Assembly (NCBI GenBank): GCA_965263455.1
Contig: CBDHHN010000001.1
Span: 1 to 64,000, forward strand
Length of the DNA stretch: 64,000 nt
Direction: 5' to 3'
DNA from: CADEDH01 sp965263455
GTDB lineage: Bacteria > Actinomycetota > Acidimicrobiia > Acidimicrobiales > SZUA-35
Below the pieces are notes generated by a model. It did not search any database. It was not told where the DNA came from and was given only the letters and a program-made list of their open reading frames with translations. Position numbers and translations under genes: made by a program. Shown one piece after another: positions 48,772 through 57,526 of this stretch (positions are counted from its first letter, which is position 1; the number at the start of each line of letters is the position of its first letter).

Positions 48772-49626
48772 CTAGTCCTGGGTGAAGCTGAGCACGTCGG
48801 TCCGGTTGCCCGGGCCGCCCGAGAGGCGCTCGGCGGCGTCGTCGAGGCGGCTCATGATGCGCTGGACCGACGGCCGGGCCGCACCGAAGTTGCCCACGGC
48901 CACGCTGGCCGTGAACGAGGCCAGGCCGCTGTCCAACTCCACCGGGAACGCCACCTCGTCCCGGAGCCGGCCCCCGATCTCGGTCAACTGGGCCACGCTG
49001 GCGTCGGAGGTGAGCACGGTCAGGAAGCCGTGCTGGCCGTAGCGGCCGATGAGGTCCGGGCCACGGAGTCGGGCCACCAACCTGCTGCCGACCTCCTTCA
49101 CCACCCGGTCGGCCCCCCGCTCGCCGTTGGTCGCCACCACAGCGTCGAGCTCGTCGATCCACAGGCCGACCAGGGCCAGGTGCCGGTTGGCCCGGTCGTT
49201 CAGCCGTTCCTGCAGTTGGGTCAGCAGGTGGAAGCGATTGGCCAGGCCGGTCAGAGGGTCGTGGGTCAGTTCGGCCCGCCCCAGTGCCGAGTAGTAGTGC
49301 TCGGGCCACGTGCTGCGGACCGCGACGTAGAGCCGCCCGTCGGGCAGGCGGCGGGCCGTGAGCTCGACCGGGGCCAGATCGGCCATCAGCCGCACCCCGG
49401 TGGTGGCCGGCGTGGCGTCGGTGGCCGACGCCAGCCGACGCCAGCGAGCCTGGTGCTCGGGCACCACGAACTCCTCGAACGACACGCCGATCAGGCGGCC
49501 GGTCGGTATCCCGGTCACGTCGGGGACCTCGCCGTTGGCCCCCACCACCATGCCGCCGTCGACCAGCAGGCAGGCCCCCGGCAGGTGCTTGAGGACCTCG
49601 GCGTAGCGGTCGGTGCTAGCGGTCAT
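48772..49626 (-). CDS. PAS-like plus degenerate GGDEF-domain protein
   Basis: A 284-residue protein. An N-terminal PAS-like segment (YAEVLKHLPGACLLVDGGMVVGANGEVPDVTGI ... RLIGVSFEEFVVPEHQARW) is followed by a GGDEF-fold domain (ELTHDPLTGLANRFHLLTQL, the usual DxLTGLxNR). The active loop reads RYGQHGFLTVL instead of GGDEF, so cyclase activity should be lost. It probably acts as a signalling or c-di-GMP/GTP-binding regulator. It is separated from the downstream oxidoreductase by the TCGA array. Confidence 0.85.
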   Translation of the reverse strand: MTASTDRYAEVLKHLPGACLLVDGGMVVGANGEVPDVTGIPTGRLIGVSFEEFVVPEHQARWRRLASATDATPATTGVRLMADLAPVELTARRLPDGRLYVAVRSTWPEHYYSALGRAELTHDPLTGLANRFHLLTQLQERLNDRANRHLALVGLWIDELDAVVATNGERGADRVVKEVGSRLVARLRGPDLIGRYGQHGFLTVLTSDASVAQLTEIGGRLRDEVAFPVELDSGLASFTASVAVGNFGAARPSVQRIMSRLDDAAERLSGGPGNRTDVLSFTQD

Positions 49627-49741
49627 GGGCGGCGGCGACGGACGGGCTCACCCCGTGATCATCGGCGGGAGCCGGTCGCCGTTGAGCCCTCGGACCAGGG
49701 TCGCCATGGGTCCGCGGCCGCTCGGGCGCCGGCCCGAGCCG

Positions 49742-51121
49742 TCAGCCGCTGAGTTGGGAGACGCCGTCGAGCAGCGCGTTCTCGATCACCTCGGTCAACG
49801 CCGGGTGGATGTAGAACACCTGCTCGGCCACCTCGGCCGCCGATCGCCGGAACTGCATGGCCTGGATCAGGGGCTGGATGATCGACGCCGCCTGGGGGCC
49901 GATGACGTGGGCCCCCAGGATCTGACCGCTGACCCGTTCGATCAGGACCTTGGCGAACGACGTGTCGTCCTCCAGGGCCCAGCCGTAGGCGGTGCCGCCG
50001 TAGTCCCGACGTCCGACCACGTAGTCGAGCCCGGCGGCCTGGGCCTCGGCCTCGGTCAGGCCGACGCCGGCCACCTGGGGGTCGGAGAAGATGGCGTGGG
50101 GCACGGCGTGGTAGTCGACGCAGCGGCGGGCGTGGGGTTGGGCATCGGGGTGGGCCAGGTTCCAGAACGCCACCTTGGCCTCGGCGTTGGCCAGGTGCTT
50201 GAGCTGGTACGGGTTGGCGATGTCGCCGATGGCCCACACCCCCGGTGCCGGGGTGGCCATGGAGGCGTCGACCACCACCGTGCCGTCGGGGTTGAGGGGG
50301 ATGCCCCCGGCCTCGGCGTCGAGGAGGTCGCTGTTGGGGCGGCGCCCGGTCGCCACCAGCAGCTGGTCGTACCGCTCCTCCACCCCGTCGACGGTGAGCA
50401 CGAAGGTCCCGTCCACGTGGTCGACACGCTCGGGCACCGTCGTGGGCCGGTAGTCGACCCGGCGGCGGAAGACCTCGGTGAAGCGCTCGGAGACCTCCGC
50501 GTCCTCGGCCCGGACCATCCGGGCCGAGCGGTTGAACACGGTGACCGCAGTGCCGTAGGCCGAGAACACGTGGCCCAGCTCCACGGCGATGTAGCCGGCC
50601 CCGATCACGGCCAGTCGTTCCGGCAGCGTCTCGAGCCGCATGACCGAGTCGGAGGTGTGGTACGGCACATCGGCCAGGCCGGGAATGGGCGGGGTGGTGG
50701 GCCGGGCCCCGGCGGCCAGGAGCACGGTCGGGGCCGAGATGGCCCGACCGTCGACGTCGAAGGTCCGGTCGCCGGTGAAGCGGGCCGTGCCCTCGATCAG
50801 GGTCACGTTCGGGGTACCGGTGGCCCGGTAGTCCCGTCCCCCGGCCGCGATGGGATCGATCCGACCGAAGACCCGGTCCCGGATGGCGGGCCAGTCGACC
50901 CCCGAGAACGTGGTGTCGACCCCCAGGTGGGGACCCAGATGGCGGGCGTGCTCGGCCACGTCGGCCGGCAGCACGAACATCTTGGACGGGATGCAGCCGA
51001 CGTTGAGACACGTTCCGCCGAAGGTCGACCGCTCGACCAGGGCGATGTTCCAGTCGGACAGGTGCTCGGGTATGGCGTTGCCCGAGCCGCTGCCGATGAT
51101 GATCAGGTCGAAGGTGTCCAC
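49742..51121 (-). CDS. mtr: Mycothione reductase
   Basis: A 459-residue flavoprotein disulfide reductase. The FAD motif is LIIIGSGSGNAIPE (the S-G-N rather than A-G-x variant typical of mycothione reductase). The redox pair is GGTCLNVGCIPSKM, NAD(P)H binding is LAVIGAGYIAVELGHVFSAYG, and the C-terminal dimer His-Glu is FYIHPALTEVIENAL. It reduces mycothione to mycothiol with NADPH, keeping the actinobacterial thiol buffer reduced. It is monocistronic in this view. Confidence 0.92.
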   Translation of the reverse strand: MDTFDLIIIGSGSGNAIPEHLSDWNIALVERSTFGGTCLNVGCIPSKMFVLPADVAEHARHLGPHLGVDTTFSGVDWPAIRDRVFGRIDPIAAGGRDYRATGTPNVTLIEGTARFTGDRTFDVDGRAISAPTVLLAAGARPTTPPIPGLADVPYHTSDSVMRLETLPERLAVIGAGYIAVELGHVFSAYGTAVTVFNRSARMVRAEDAEVSERFTEVFRRRVDYRPTTVPERVDHVDGTFVLTVDGVEERYDQLLVATGRRPNSDLLDAEAGGIPLNPDGTVVVDASMATPAPGVWAIGDIANPYQLKHLANAEAKVAFWNLAHPDAQPHARRCVDYHAVPHAIFSDPQVAGVGLTEAEAQAAGLDYVVGRRDYGGTAYGWALEDDTSFAKVLIERVSGQILGAHVIGPQAASIIQPLIQAMQFRRSAAEVAEQVFYIHPALTEVIENALLDGVSQLSG

Positions 51122-51203
51122 GGAGGCCTCTCGTGTCGGTGGTGGGCCGGGATCGGCGGCGCCCGTTCTAGCAGGGCCGGTCCCGGTGAGGGTGGGTGTC
51201 GGG

Positions 51204-51623
51204 TCAGTTGTGCTGGAGCTTGGTCCAGTCGACCTCGAAGGGTTCCAACGGTCGCATGGCGATGTCGATTCCCGTCCACAGGGTTCGGGACACCGGATCG
51301 AACAGCAGGGGGAACAGGATGGCGTCGGCCACGCTCAGGGTGACCAGGGGGACGACGGCGATGTCGGGGAAGGTGGCCAGGATCCCGACGACCAGGATGA
51401 CCAGCAGGGAGCCGAAGCTGACGACGGTGTTGATGCCGACGGCTCCCACCCAGTGGCCCTCGATTCGTTCGAAGGTCAACCCGCAGCGGGGGCACTGGGG
51501 GGCCATGATCAGCCACCGCCGGAACAGGCGGCGCTCGCCGCAGGCCGGGCACCGCCGGGTCAGGCCCCGCCACAGGAGCTGACGGCGGCTGGGCGGGTTG
51601 CCGGCCGTGGTCTCGGTGCTCAT
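51204..51623 (-). CDS. DUF983 membrane protein
   Basis: A 139-residue protein. Two CxxC pairs (RCPACGERRLF and CPRCGLTF) in the N-terminal part suggest a zinc ribbon, followed by EGHWVGAVGINTVV and two TM helices (VSFGSLLVILVVGILATF; AVVPLVTLSVADAILFPLLF). This is the DUF983 layout; the function of the family is not established. It ends 82 bp from the mycothione reductase start. Confidence 0.88.
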   Translation of the reverse strand: MSTETTAGNPPSRRQLLWRGLTRRCPACGERRLFRRWLIMAPQCPRCGLTFERIEGHWVGAVGINTVVSFGSLLVILVVGILATFPDIAVVPLVTLSVADAILFPLLFDPVSRTLWTGIDIAMRPLEPFEVDWTKLQHN

Positions 51624-51642
51624 GGTCGATCGGCCCGGTCGG

Positions 51643-52797
51643 TCACGAGCCGTGGCGCCGGGCCAGCAGGGCCATGGCCTCGGTCAGGTCGTCGGAGGCG
51701 CCCGCGTAGGAGAACCGGACGTACCGGTGACCCCGGGCCGGGTCGAAGTCGAGCCCGGGGGTGGCGGCGATGCCCAGGTCGTCGAGCCACGTGCGACACA
51801 GTTCCTGGGAGTCGGGGTTCAGGTGGGAGGTCTCGGCCCATACGTAGAAGGCGCCGTCGGCGGGGGCCAGCCGGTCGATCCCGGCCGCCGGCAACCCGTC
51901 GAGGACGATGGCCCGGTTGGTCCGGTACCGCTCGACGTTGGCCTCCAGCTCCGGGGTGCAGTCGAAGGCGGCCACCGCCGCCAGCTGGCTCAAGGTCGGC
52001 GGGGCCACGGTCAGGCTCTGGGCCAGGCGCTCCACGGCCTCGGCCACGGGAGGCGGGGCCACCACCCAGCCCAGGCGCCATCCCGTCATGGAGAAGTACT
52101 TGGAGAAGCTGTTGAGGACGATGACGTCGTCGGTGTGGGCCAACACGGTGGGGGCCGGGCCGCCGTAGGTGATCCCGTGGTAGATCTCGTCGGCCACCAG
52201 GCGGACCCCGTTGCCCTCGCACCAGGCCACCAGGGCGGCCAGGTCGTCATCGTGGAGGACGGTGCCGGTGGGGTTGGAGGGACTGGCCACCACCAACCCG
52301 TCGAGGCCGCCCGCTGCGGCCAGGGCCCGGTCGAGCACGTCGGCGGTGGGGCGGAACGACGTGTCGGGACCGACCGGGATCGACACCACGTCGATGCCGA
52401 AAGCGAGGAGGTCGTTGCGGTAGCAGGGGTAGCCGGGATCCAGGACGCCGACACGCTGGCCGGGGTCGAAGGCGGCGAGGAAGGTGAGCACGCAACTGCC
52501 GGAGGCCCCGGTGGTGACCACCACCCGGTCGGGCTCGACATCGAGGCCGTAGCGCTCGTGGTACCACCGGGCGATGCGCCCCCGGAGCGGCGGGATGCCG
52601 GCGGCGCCGGTGTAGCCCAACCGATCCTGGTCCAGGGCCCGATGGGCGGCGGCGACGACACCGGCCGGGGCCGGGGTCGAGGGCTGGCCCACCTCCAGAT
52701 GCAGGACCCGGCCCCCGGCCTGCTCCCGGGCCTCGGCCGCCCGCATCACCTCCATCACGTAGAAGGGCGGCACGTCGCTGCGCAGGGATGGCTTCAC
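51643..52797 (-). CDS. Pyridoxal-phosphate aminotransferase class I/II
   Basis: A 384-residue fold-type I aminotransferase. It shows VLHLEVGQPSTPAP, RLGYTGAAGIPPLRGRIARWY, VVTTGASGSCVLTFLAAFDPGQRVGVLDPGYPCY, VASPSNPTGTV, DEIYHGITYG and the PLP lysine in LNSFSKYFSMTGWRLGW. The C-terminal Arg is in RYVRFSYAG. The substrate is not fixed by sequence; relatives act on aspartate, aromatic or broad amino acids. It is divergent from the dehydrogenase at 52914. Confidence 0.92.
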   Translation of the reverse strand: MKPSLRSDVPPFYVMEVMRAAEAREQAGGRVLHLEVGQPSTPAPAGVVAAAHRALDQDRLGYTGAAGIPPLRGRIARWYHERYGLDVEPDRVVVTTGASGSCVLTFLAAFDPGQRVGVLDPGYPCYRNDLLAFGIDVVSIPVGPDTSFRPTADVLDRALAAAGGLDGLVVASPSNPTGTVLHDDDLAALVAWCEGNGVRLVADEIYHGITYGGPAPTVLAHTDDVIVLNSFSKYFSMTGWRLGWVVAPPPVAEAVERLAQSLTVAPPTLSQLAAVAAFDCTPELEANVERYRTNRAIVLDGLPAAGIDRLAPADGAFYVWAETSHLNPDSQELCRTWLDDLGIAATPGLDFDPARGHRYVRFSYAGASDDLTEAMALLARRHGS

Positions 52798-52913
52798 CCG
52801 ACCATCCTGCCCGAGGTCGGGCCCGTGTCCCCCCTGTCCTCCGCCGTGTCCGCCCTATCCTCCCCTGGGGGCCGCCACCAGGGGCCCGGCCCGCTGCGCA
52901 GGAGGTGTCGACG

Positions 52914-53783
52914 ATGGCAAGGATCGGGTTCGTGGGACTGGGGGTCATGGGGTTTCCCATGGCCGGCCATCTGGCCGCCGCCGGACACGAGGTGACGGTG
53001 TTCAACCGGACCGGGGCCAAGGCCGACGACTGGGTGGCCCGCCATGGCGGTGCCGCCGCTCCGACCCCGGCGGCGGCGGCCGAGGGGGCCGAGCTGGTCA
53101 TGACGATCGTGGGGGCCGACGACGACGTACGCCAGGTGGTCACCGGGGCGGACGGCGTGTTGGGGGCCATGGGCTCCGGTTCGGTCCTGGTCGATCACAC
53201 CACGGCGTCGGCCGATCTGGCCCGCGAGCTCCACGCCGCCTGCGCCGACCGTCAGGTCGGGTTCGTCGACGCCCCGGTGTCGGGGGGCCAGGCCGGAGCC
53301 GAGAACGGGGTGCTGACGGTGATGTGCGGCGGCGATCAGGCCGCCTTCGACGCCATGGCCCCGGTGGCCGACGCCTACGCCACCGCCGTCACCCTGCTCG
53401 GCCCGGCCGGGTCGGGCCAGCTGACCAAGATGGTCAACCAGCTCTGCATCGCCGGTCTGGTTCAGGGCCTGTCCGAGGGCATCCACCTCGGGATGAAGGC
53501 CGGGTTGGACATCGATCTGGTGGTCGACGTGATCTCCAAGGGGGCGGCCGGGTCATGGCAGATGGCCAACCGGGGCTCGACCATGGCCCAGGGCGAGTTC
53601 GACTTCGGCTTCGCCGTCGACTGGATGCGCAAGGACCTGGGCATCGCCCTGGCCGAGGGCGACCGTCTGGGGGCCCGCCTCCCGGTGGCGGCCCTGGTCG
53701 ACCAGTTCTACGCCCAGGTCCAGGCCCGGGGCGGCAATCGGTGGGACACCTCCAGCCTCATCGACCTGCTCACCAACCCCTGA
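52914..53783 (+). CDS. Beta-hydroxyacid dehydrogenase family protein (NAD-binding domain 2)
   Basis: A 289-residue protein from ATG 52914, with GGAGG 7 nt upstream. The N-terminal MARIGFVGLGVMGFPMAGHLAAAGHEVTVFNRT and the substrate segment FVDAPVSGGQAGAENGVLTVMCGG are diagnostic. The catalytic Lys is in GQLTKMVNQLC. It oxidises a 3-hydroxyacid such as 3-hydroxyisobutyrate or tartronate semialdehyde; which one cannot be told. It is followed by the LLM gene 93 bp downstream in the same direction. Confidence 0.9.
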   Translation: MARIGFVGLGVMGFPMAGHLAAAGHEVTVFNRTGAKADDWVARHGGAAAPTPAAAAEGAELVMTIVGADDDVRQVVTGADGVLGAMGSGSVLVDHTTASADLARELHAACADRQVGFVDAPVSGGQAGAENGVLTVMCGGDQAAFDAMAPVADAYATAVTLLGPAGSGQLTKMVNQLCIAGLVQGLSEGIHLGMKAGLDIDLVVDVISKGAAGSWQMANRGSTMAQGEFDFGFAVDWMRKDLGIALAEGDRLGARLPVAALVDQFYAQVQARGGNRWDTSSLIDLLTNP

Positions 53784-53876
53784 ACCGGCCTCGCTGCGCG
53801 TGACTCTCCGGTCGAGCGGCTCCGGCCGGCGCCTCCGGCGCAGCGTCGTTCGACGACCGGGGGCCGGCGTGTCAGG

Positions 53877-54869
53877 GTGTCGGATGTGACCGTGCAGTTG
53901 GGCGCCCACCTCGGGCAACAGAACATGACCATGGACGAGCTCCGCACCCTGTGGCGGGAGTTGGACGAGGCCGGTCTCGACTGGCTGTCGCTGTGGGACC
54001 ACATCTACGAGGCCCCGCCGGCGGGCGGCACCATCGACCACTTCGAGGCGGTGGCCGCCCTCGGGGCCATGGCGGTCGAGACCCGTCGGGCCCGGCTCGG
54101 TTGCCTGGTGTTCTACGTCGGCTACCGAAACCCCGGGCTGTTGGCCAAGGCCGCGGTGACCCTCGACCACCTGTCGGGCGGGCGCTTCGAGCTCGGTCTG
54201 GGTGCCGGGTGGCACGAGCAGGAGGCCCGGGCCTACGGCTACGACTTCCCCCCGGTGGGCACCCGCCTCGATCTGTTGGACGAGGCGACCGAGCTCATCG
54301 CCGGCCTGCTGTCGACCGAGCCGGGTGAGGACGGCGGTCCCCGACGGACCACGATCGAGGGCCGCCACGTCCGGGCCGTCGACGCTTCTTGCCTGCCCGG
54401 GCCTGTGGGACCCCGGCTCCCGGTGTGGGTCGGCGGCCGGGGTGAGAAGCGGACGCTGCGCATCGCCGCCCGCCGGGCCGACGGCTGGAACGCGGCCTAC
54501 GTGTCGGCGGCCGAGTTCGGGCGCCTGAGCGGCGTGCTCGACCACTGGTGCGAGACCGAGGGCCGCGACCCCGCCACCATCGAACGCTCCGTCAACCTGT
54601 CGTTCGCCCTCGGGACCGACCGGGCCTCGGTCGACCGGCAGCGGGCCGCCCACGACGCGGCGTGGGGGCCGATGGCGGCTCGGGTGGCCGAGGGGGCGTT
54701 GTTCGGGTCCCCCGATCAGGCACTGGAGCGGGTGATGGCCTACGTCGAGGCCGGGGCCGGGATGGTCAACGTGGCCCTCCGAGCCCCGTTCGACCACGAG
54801 GCGTTGCAGGCCTATGTCGAAACCGTGGTCCCGGCCGTTCGGGCCGAGGTGGGCGGCGCCCCACGCTGA
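53877..54869 (+). CDS. F420-dependent LLM-class oxidoreductase
   Basis: A 330-residue protein from GTG 53877 (a second GTG at 53886 is possible). It has the luciferase-like barrel: VQLGAHLGQQNMTMDELRTLWRELDEAGLDWLSLWDH, AKAAVTLDHLSGGRFELGLGAGWHEQEARAYG, and PVWVGGRGEKRTLRIAARRADGWN. This subgroup usually uses F420. Its substrate is unknown. It terminates ahead of a strong hairpin at 54913. Confidence 0.9.
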   Translation: MSDVTVQLGAHLGQQNMTMDELRTLWRELDEAGLDWLSLWDHIYEAPPAGGTIDHFEAVAALGAMAVETRRARLGCLVFYVGYRNPGLLAKAAVTLDHLSGGRFELGLGAGWHEQEARAYGYDFPPVGTRLDLLDEATELIAGLLSTEPGEDGGPRRTTIEGRHVRAVDASCLPGPVGPRLPVWVGGRGEKRTLRIAARRADGWNAAYVSAAEFGRLSGVLDHWCETEGRDPATIERSVNLSFALGTDRASVDRQRAAHDAAWGPMAARVAEGALFGSPDQALERVMAYVEAGAGMVNVALRAPFDHEALQAYVETVVPAVRAEVGGAPR

Positions 54870-54912
54870 GCGCCGGCCTCGGACCGCCGGGACCATCTCC
54901 TGGCGAGAGGAG

Positions 54913-54946
54913 GGGCTGGGAGTGGCCCGCATGCCACTCCCAGCCC
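54913..54946. terminator. Perfect 14-bp stem-loop after the LLM gene
   Basis: Arms GGGCTGGGAGTGGC (54913-54926) and GCCACTCCCAGCCC (54933-54946) pair perfectly around CCGCAT. A smaller CCCCC/GGGGG hairpin follows at about 54957-54970. Together they probably end the dehydrogenase-LLM transcript. The rest of the 345-bp gap 54870-55214 holds the substrate-binding protein leader; TAGAAT at 55111-55116 is a possible -10 without a clear -35. Confidence 0.75.
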
Positions 54947-55214
54947 GGAGGTCGATCCCCCGAAGGGGGTCCGCCGGGGCAACCCGCCATGCCCAGGGCA
55001 GACGCTCGACCTCGTACCCGCACAAATAGTGAACCAGACACCACTTTGGGTGGCAATGGCTCTTTTGGCTCAGTTGTGTTGCGCCGCGGCCCATTGCGAA
55101 GACATGGAGCTAGAATCCGGCGGTCACCAAGTCGGTGATCTGGCCGCGACCTGGCTGTTCGTGACCAGGGGGTCATTCCGGCCCCATCACGGAAACTCAT
55201 CGGGGAGGATCTGC

Positions 55215-56570
55215 ATGAGTACCAAGAGCCTGTGGAAAGTGTTGGCGCTGCTGTTCGCCTTCACTCTCGTGGCTGCCGCGTGCGGCAGCGACGAGGACGA
55301 CGAAACCACGACCGACGAAACGACGGAGGAGTCCGACACGTCGACCGACGAGTCGACCGACGACGACGACGCCGAGCCGGCCGACGACGAGGGTGACGAG
55401 GGCGAGGGCGAGGCCATGGAGGACACCGGTGACGGCGTCCTGACCATCGGCACCATCTTCCCGGTCACCGGTGACCTGGCGTTCCTCGGCCCGGCCGAGA
55501 TCGCCGGCGCTGAACTGGCCGTGGCCGACATCAACGCCGCCGGCGGTGTGTTCGGCGCCGACGTCGTCCTCGAGCAGGGCGACTCCGGCGACACCACCAC
55601 CGACCTGGCCAACACCGAGGTCGACCGTCTGCTGGCCCTGAACGCCGACGCCATCATGGGTGCCGCCTCCTCGGCCGTGTCCAAGACCGTGATCGACAAG
55701 ATCACGGGCGCCGGTGTCATCCAGTTCTCGCCGGCCAACACCTCGCCCGACTTCACCACCTACGCCGACAACGGTCTGTACTTCCGGACCGCCCCGTCGG
55801 ATCTGCTGCAGGGTCGGGTGCTGGCCAACGCCGTCATCGAGCAGGGCAACGAGACCGCTTCGGTCCTGTTCCGCCAGGAGAGCTACGGCCAGGGTCTGGC
55901 CGACGCCTTCCAGGAGAACTTCGAGGCTGCCGGTGGCACCATCGACGAGTTCCTGCCCTACGCCATCGACGTCGAGAGCTTCGACGCCGAGGTCGACACC
56001 CTGGTCGAGGCCGGTTCCGATTCCATCATCGTGATCGGGTTCGCCGAGTCGGCCAACATCCTGAACACCATGCACGAGCGCGGCGTCGGCCCGACCAGCG
56101 ACGTGAACGTGTGGGGTGTCGACGGCAACCTGGGTATCGACGGCGAGATGGCCGATCCCACCATCCTCGAGGGCATGCGGTTCACCGTCCCCTCGGTGGA
56201 CGAGGGTTCGATCAGCGACTTCATCACCCGCCTCGAGGGTGAGATGCCGCCGGACTCGGTCGCCGCCTATGGCCCCGAGACCTACGACTCGGTCGTGATC
56301 GTGGCCCTGGCCGCCGTCGTGGCCGGTGTCGACGATCCCAAGGCCGTGGCCGCCGAGATCAACGGCGTCACCGGTGGCGGCGAGACGTGCACCACCTTCG
56401 CCGACTGTGTGGCCATCATCGAGGCCGGGGGCGACCCCGACTACGACGGCCTGGGCGGTCCGTACGAGTTCGTGGAGGCCGGCGAGCCGGCCGCCGCCTC
56501 GTTCCGGATCGAGACCTACGGCGCCGACGGTCGGGACGAGACCCTCGACGAGTACGTCTTCGCCAGCTGA
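55215..56570 (+). CDS. ABC transporter substrate-binding lipoprotein (branched-chain amino acid/HAAT type)
   Basis: A 451-residue lipoprotein from ATG 55215, with GGGGAGG upstream. The signal is LLFAFTLVAAACGSD with lipobox AAAC. An extremely acidic Asp/Glu/Thr linker of about 55 residues follows (DEDDETTTDETTEESD...). Then comes the Peripla_BP_6 domain: TIGTIFPVTGDLAFLGPAEIAGAELAVADINAAGG, ANTEVDRLLALNADAIMGAASSAVS and AGVIQFSPANTSPDFT. It binds an amino acid or similar solute and delivers it to the LivHMGF complex encoded downstream on the opposite strand. Confidence 0.93.
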   Translation: MSTKSLWKVLALLFAFTLVAAACGSDEDDETTTDETTEESDTSTDESTDDDDAEPADDEGDEGEGEAMEDTGDGVLTIGTIFPVTGDLAFLGPAEIAGAELAVADINAAGGVFGADVVLEQGDSGDTTTDLANTEVDRLLALNADAIMGAASSAVSKTVIDKITGAGVIQFSPANTSPDFTTYADNGLYFRTAPSDLLQGRVLANAVIEQGNETASVLFRQESYGQGLADAFQENFEAAGGTIDEFLPYAIDVESFDAEVDTLVEAGSDSIIVIGFAESANILNTMHERGVGPTSDVNVWGVDGNLGIDGEMADPTILEGMRFTVPSVDEGSISDFITRLEGEMPPDSVAAYGPETYDSVVIVALAAVVAGVDDPKAVAAEINGVTGGGETCTTFADCVAIIEAGGDPDYDGLGGPYEFVEAGEPAAASFRIETYGADGRDETLDEYVFAS

Positions 56571-56597
56571 TCACCTTCAGCTGAACAAGGCCTGAAC

Positions 56598-56625
56598 GAA
56601 GCCCGGCCCCACGGGGCCGGGCTTC
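56598..56625. terminator. GC-rich stem-loop after the substrate-binding protein gene
   Basis: GAAGCCCGGCCCC (56598-56610) and GGGGCCGGGCTTC (56613-56625) pair perfectly, followed by TTC. It lies 28 bp after the stop codon and could end transcription in both directions against the convergent livF. The remaining 56630-56794 shows no gene. Confidence 0.85.
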
Positions 56626-56794
56626 TTCGCGTCCGGAGGTCTTCCGCCGGGTCACGTCACTGACCACGGGAGACGGTGGTGGCGGCCCGGCGGCGGGCCC
56701 ACCGGGCGGTGGCCACGTCGTCGCCCCGGGGCGCGACGGCGTGGACCGGACGGTCGATACCGTGCGGCCCGCTCGGAGGAGGCGCCCGGGTGGA

Positions 56795-57526
56795 TCAGCC
56801 CTTCTTGGCCAGGGTGCCGAGATAGAGCTCGATGACCTTGGGGTCGGTGAGCAGGTTGCGGCCGGTGTCGGTGTAGGCGTTGCGGCCCTGGTCGAGCACG
56901 TACCCCCGATCGCAGATCTGGAGGCAACGGGCGGCGTTCTGCTCCACCATCACCACCGCCACCCCGGCGGCGTTGATCTCCTTGGTCCGCACGAAGACCT
57001 GATCCTGGAGCAGGGGCGAGAGCCCGGCCGACGGTTCGTCGAGGAGGAGTACCTCCGGGTCGGCCATCAGCGCCCGACCCATGGCCAGCATCTGCCGCTC
57101 GCCGCCCGACAGGGAGCCGGCCCGCTGGTTGAGCCGCTCCGCCAGTCGGGGGAACATCTCGCTCACGAACTCCAGCCGGCCCTTGAACGTCGACGGCTTG
57201 AGGAACACGCCCATCTCGAGGTTCTCCGACACCGACAGTGACGGGAACACGTTCTGGGTCTGAGGCACGTAGCCGATGCCGCGGGACACCAGTTGATGGG
57301 CCGTCATGCCCGAGATGTCCTCGCCCCGGAACGTGACCGACCCGCCGCGGATCGGGATGAGGCCGAACAACGACTTGAGCAGCGTCGACTTGCCGGCTCC
57401 GTTGGGGCCGATGATGCCGACCAGCTCGCCCGGGGCCAGCTCCAGCGAGCAGCCCTGGAGGATGTCGACCCCGGGCACGTAGCCGGCCACCACGTTGTCG
57501 ACGTGGATCAGCAGGTCCTCAGACAT
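56795..57526 (-). CDS. livF: LivF-type ABC transporter ATP-binding protein
   Basis: A 243-residue ATPase. Walker A is LVGIIGPNGAGKSTLLKSLFGL, the Q-loop is GYVPQTQNVFPSLSVSENLEMG, the signature is GSLSGGERQMLAMGRAL, and Walker B is EVLLLDEPSAGLSPLLQD, then VVMVEQN, matching LivF. Its start overlaps livG by 8 bp. It energises uptake together with LivG. Confidence 0.94.
   Translation of the reverse strand: MSEDLLIHVDNVVAGYVPGVDILQGCSLELAPGELVGIIGPNGAGKSTLLKSLFGLIPIRGGSVTFRGEDISGMTAHQLVSRGIGYVPQTQNVFPSLSVSENLEMGVFLKPSTFKGRLEFVSEMFPRLAERLNQRAGSLSGGERQMLAMGRALMADPEVLLLDEPSAGLSPLLQDQVFVRTKEINAAGVAVVMVEQNAARCLQICDRGYVLDQGRNAYTDTGRNLLTDPKVIELYLGTLAKKG

Noticed and set aside
47551..49752. A 733-codon plus frame across the Gfo/Idh, TCGA array and GGDEF-like genes
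   Set aside because: It crosses two real minus-strand genes and the repeat array, with arginine/glycine/valine-rich nonsense composition.
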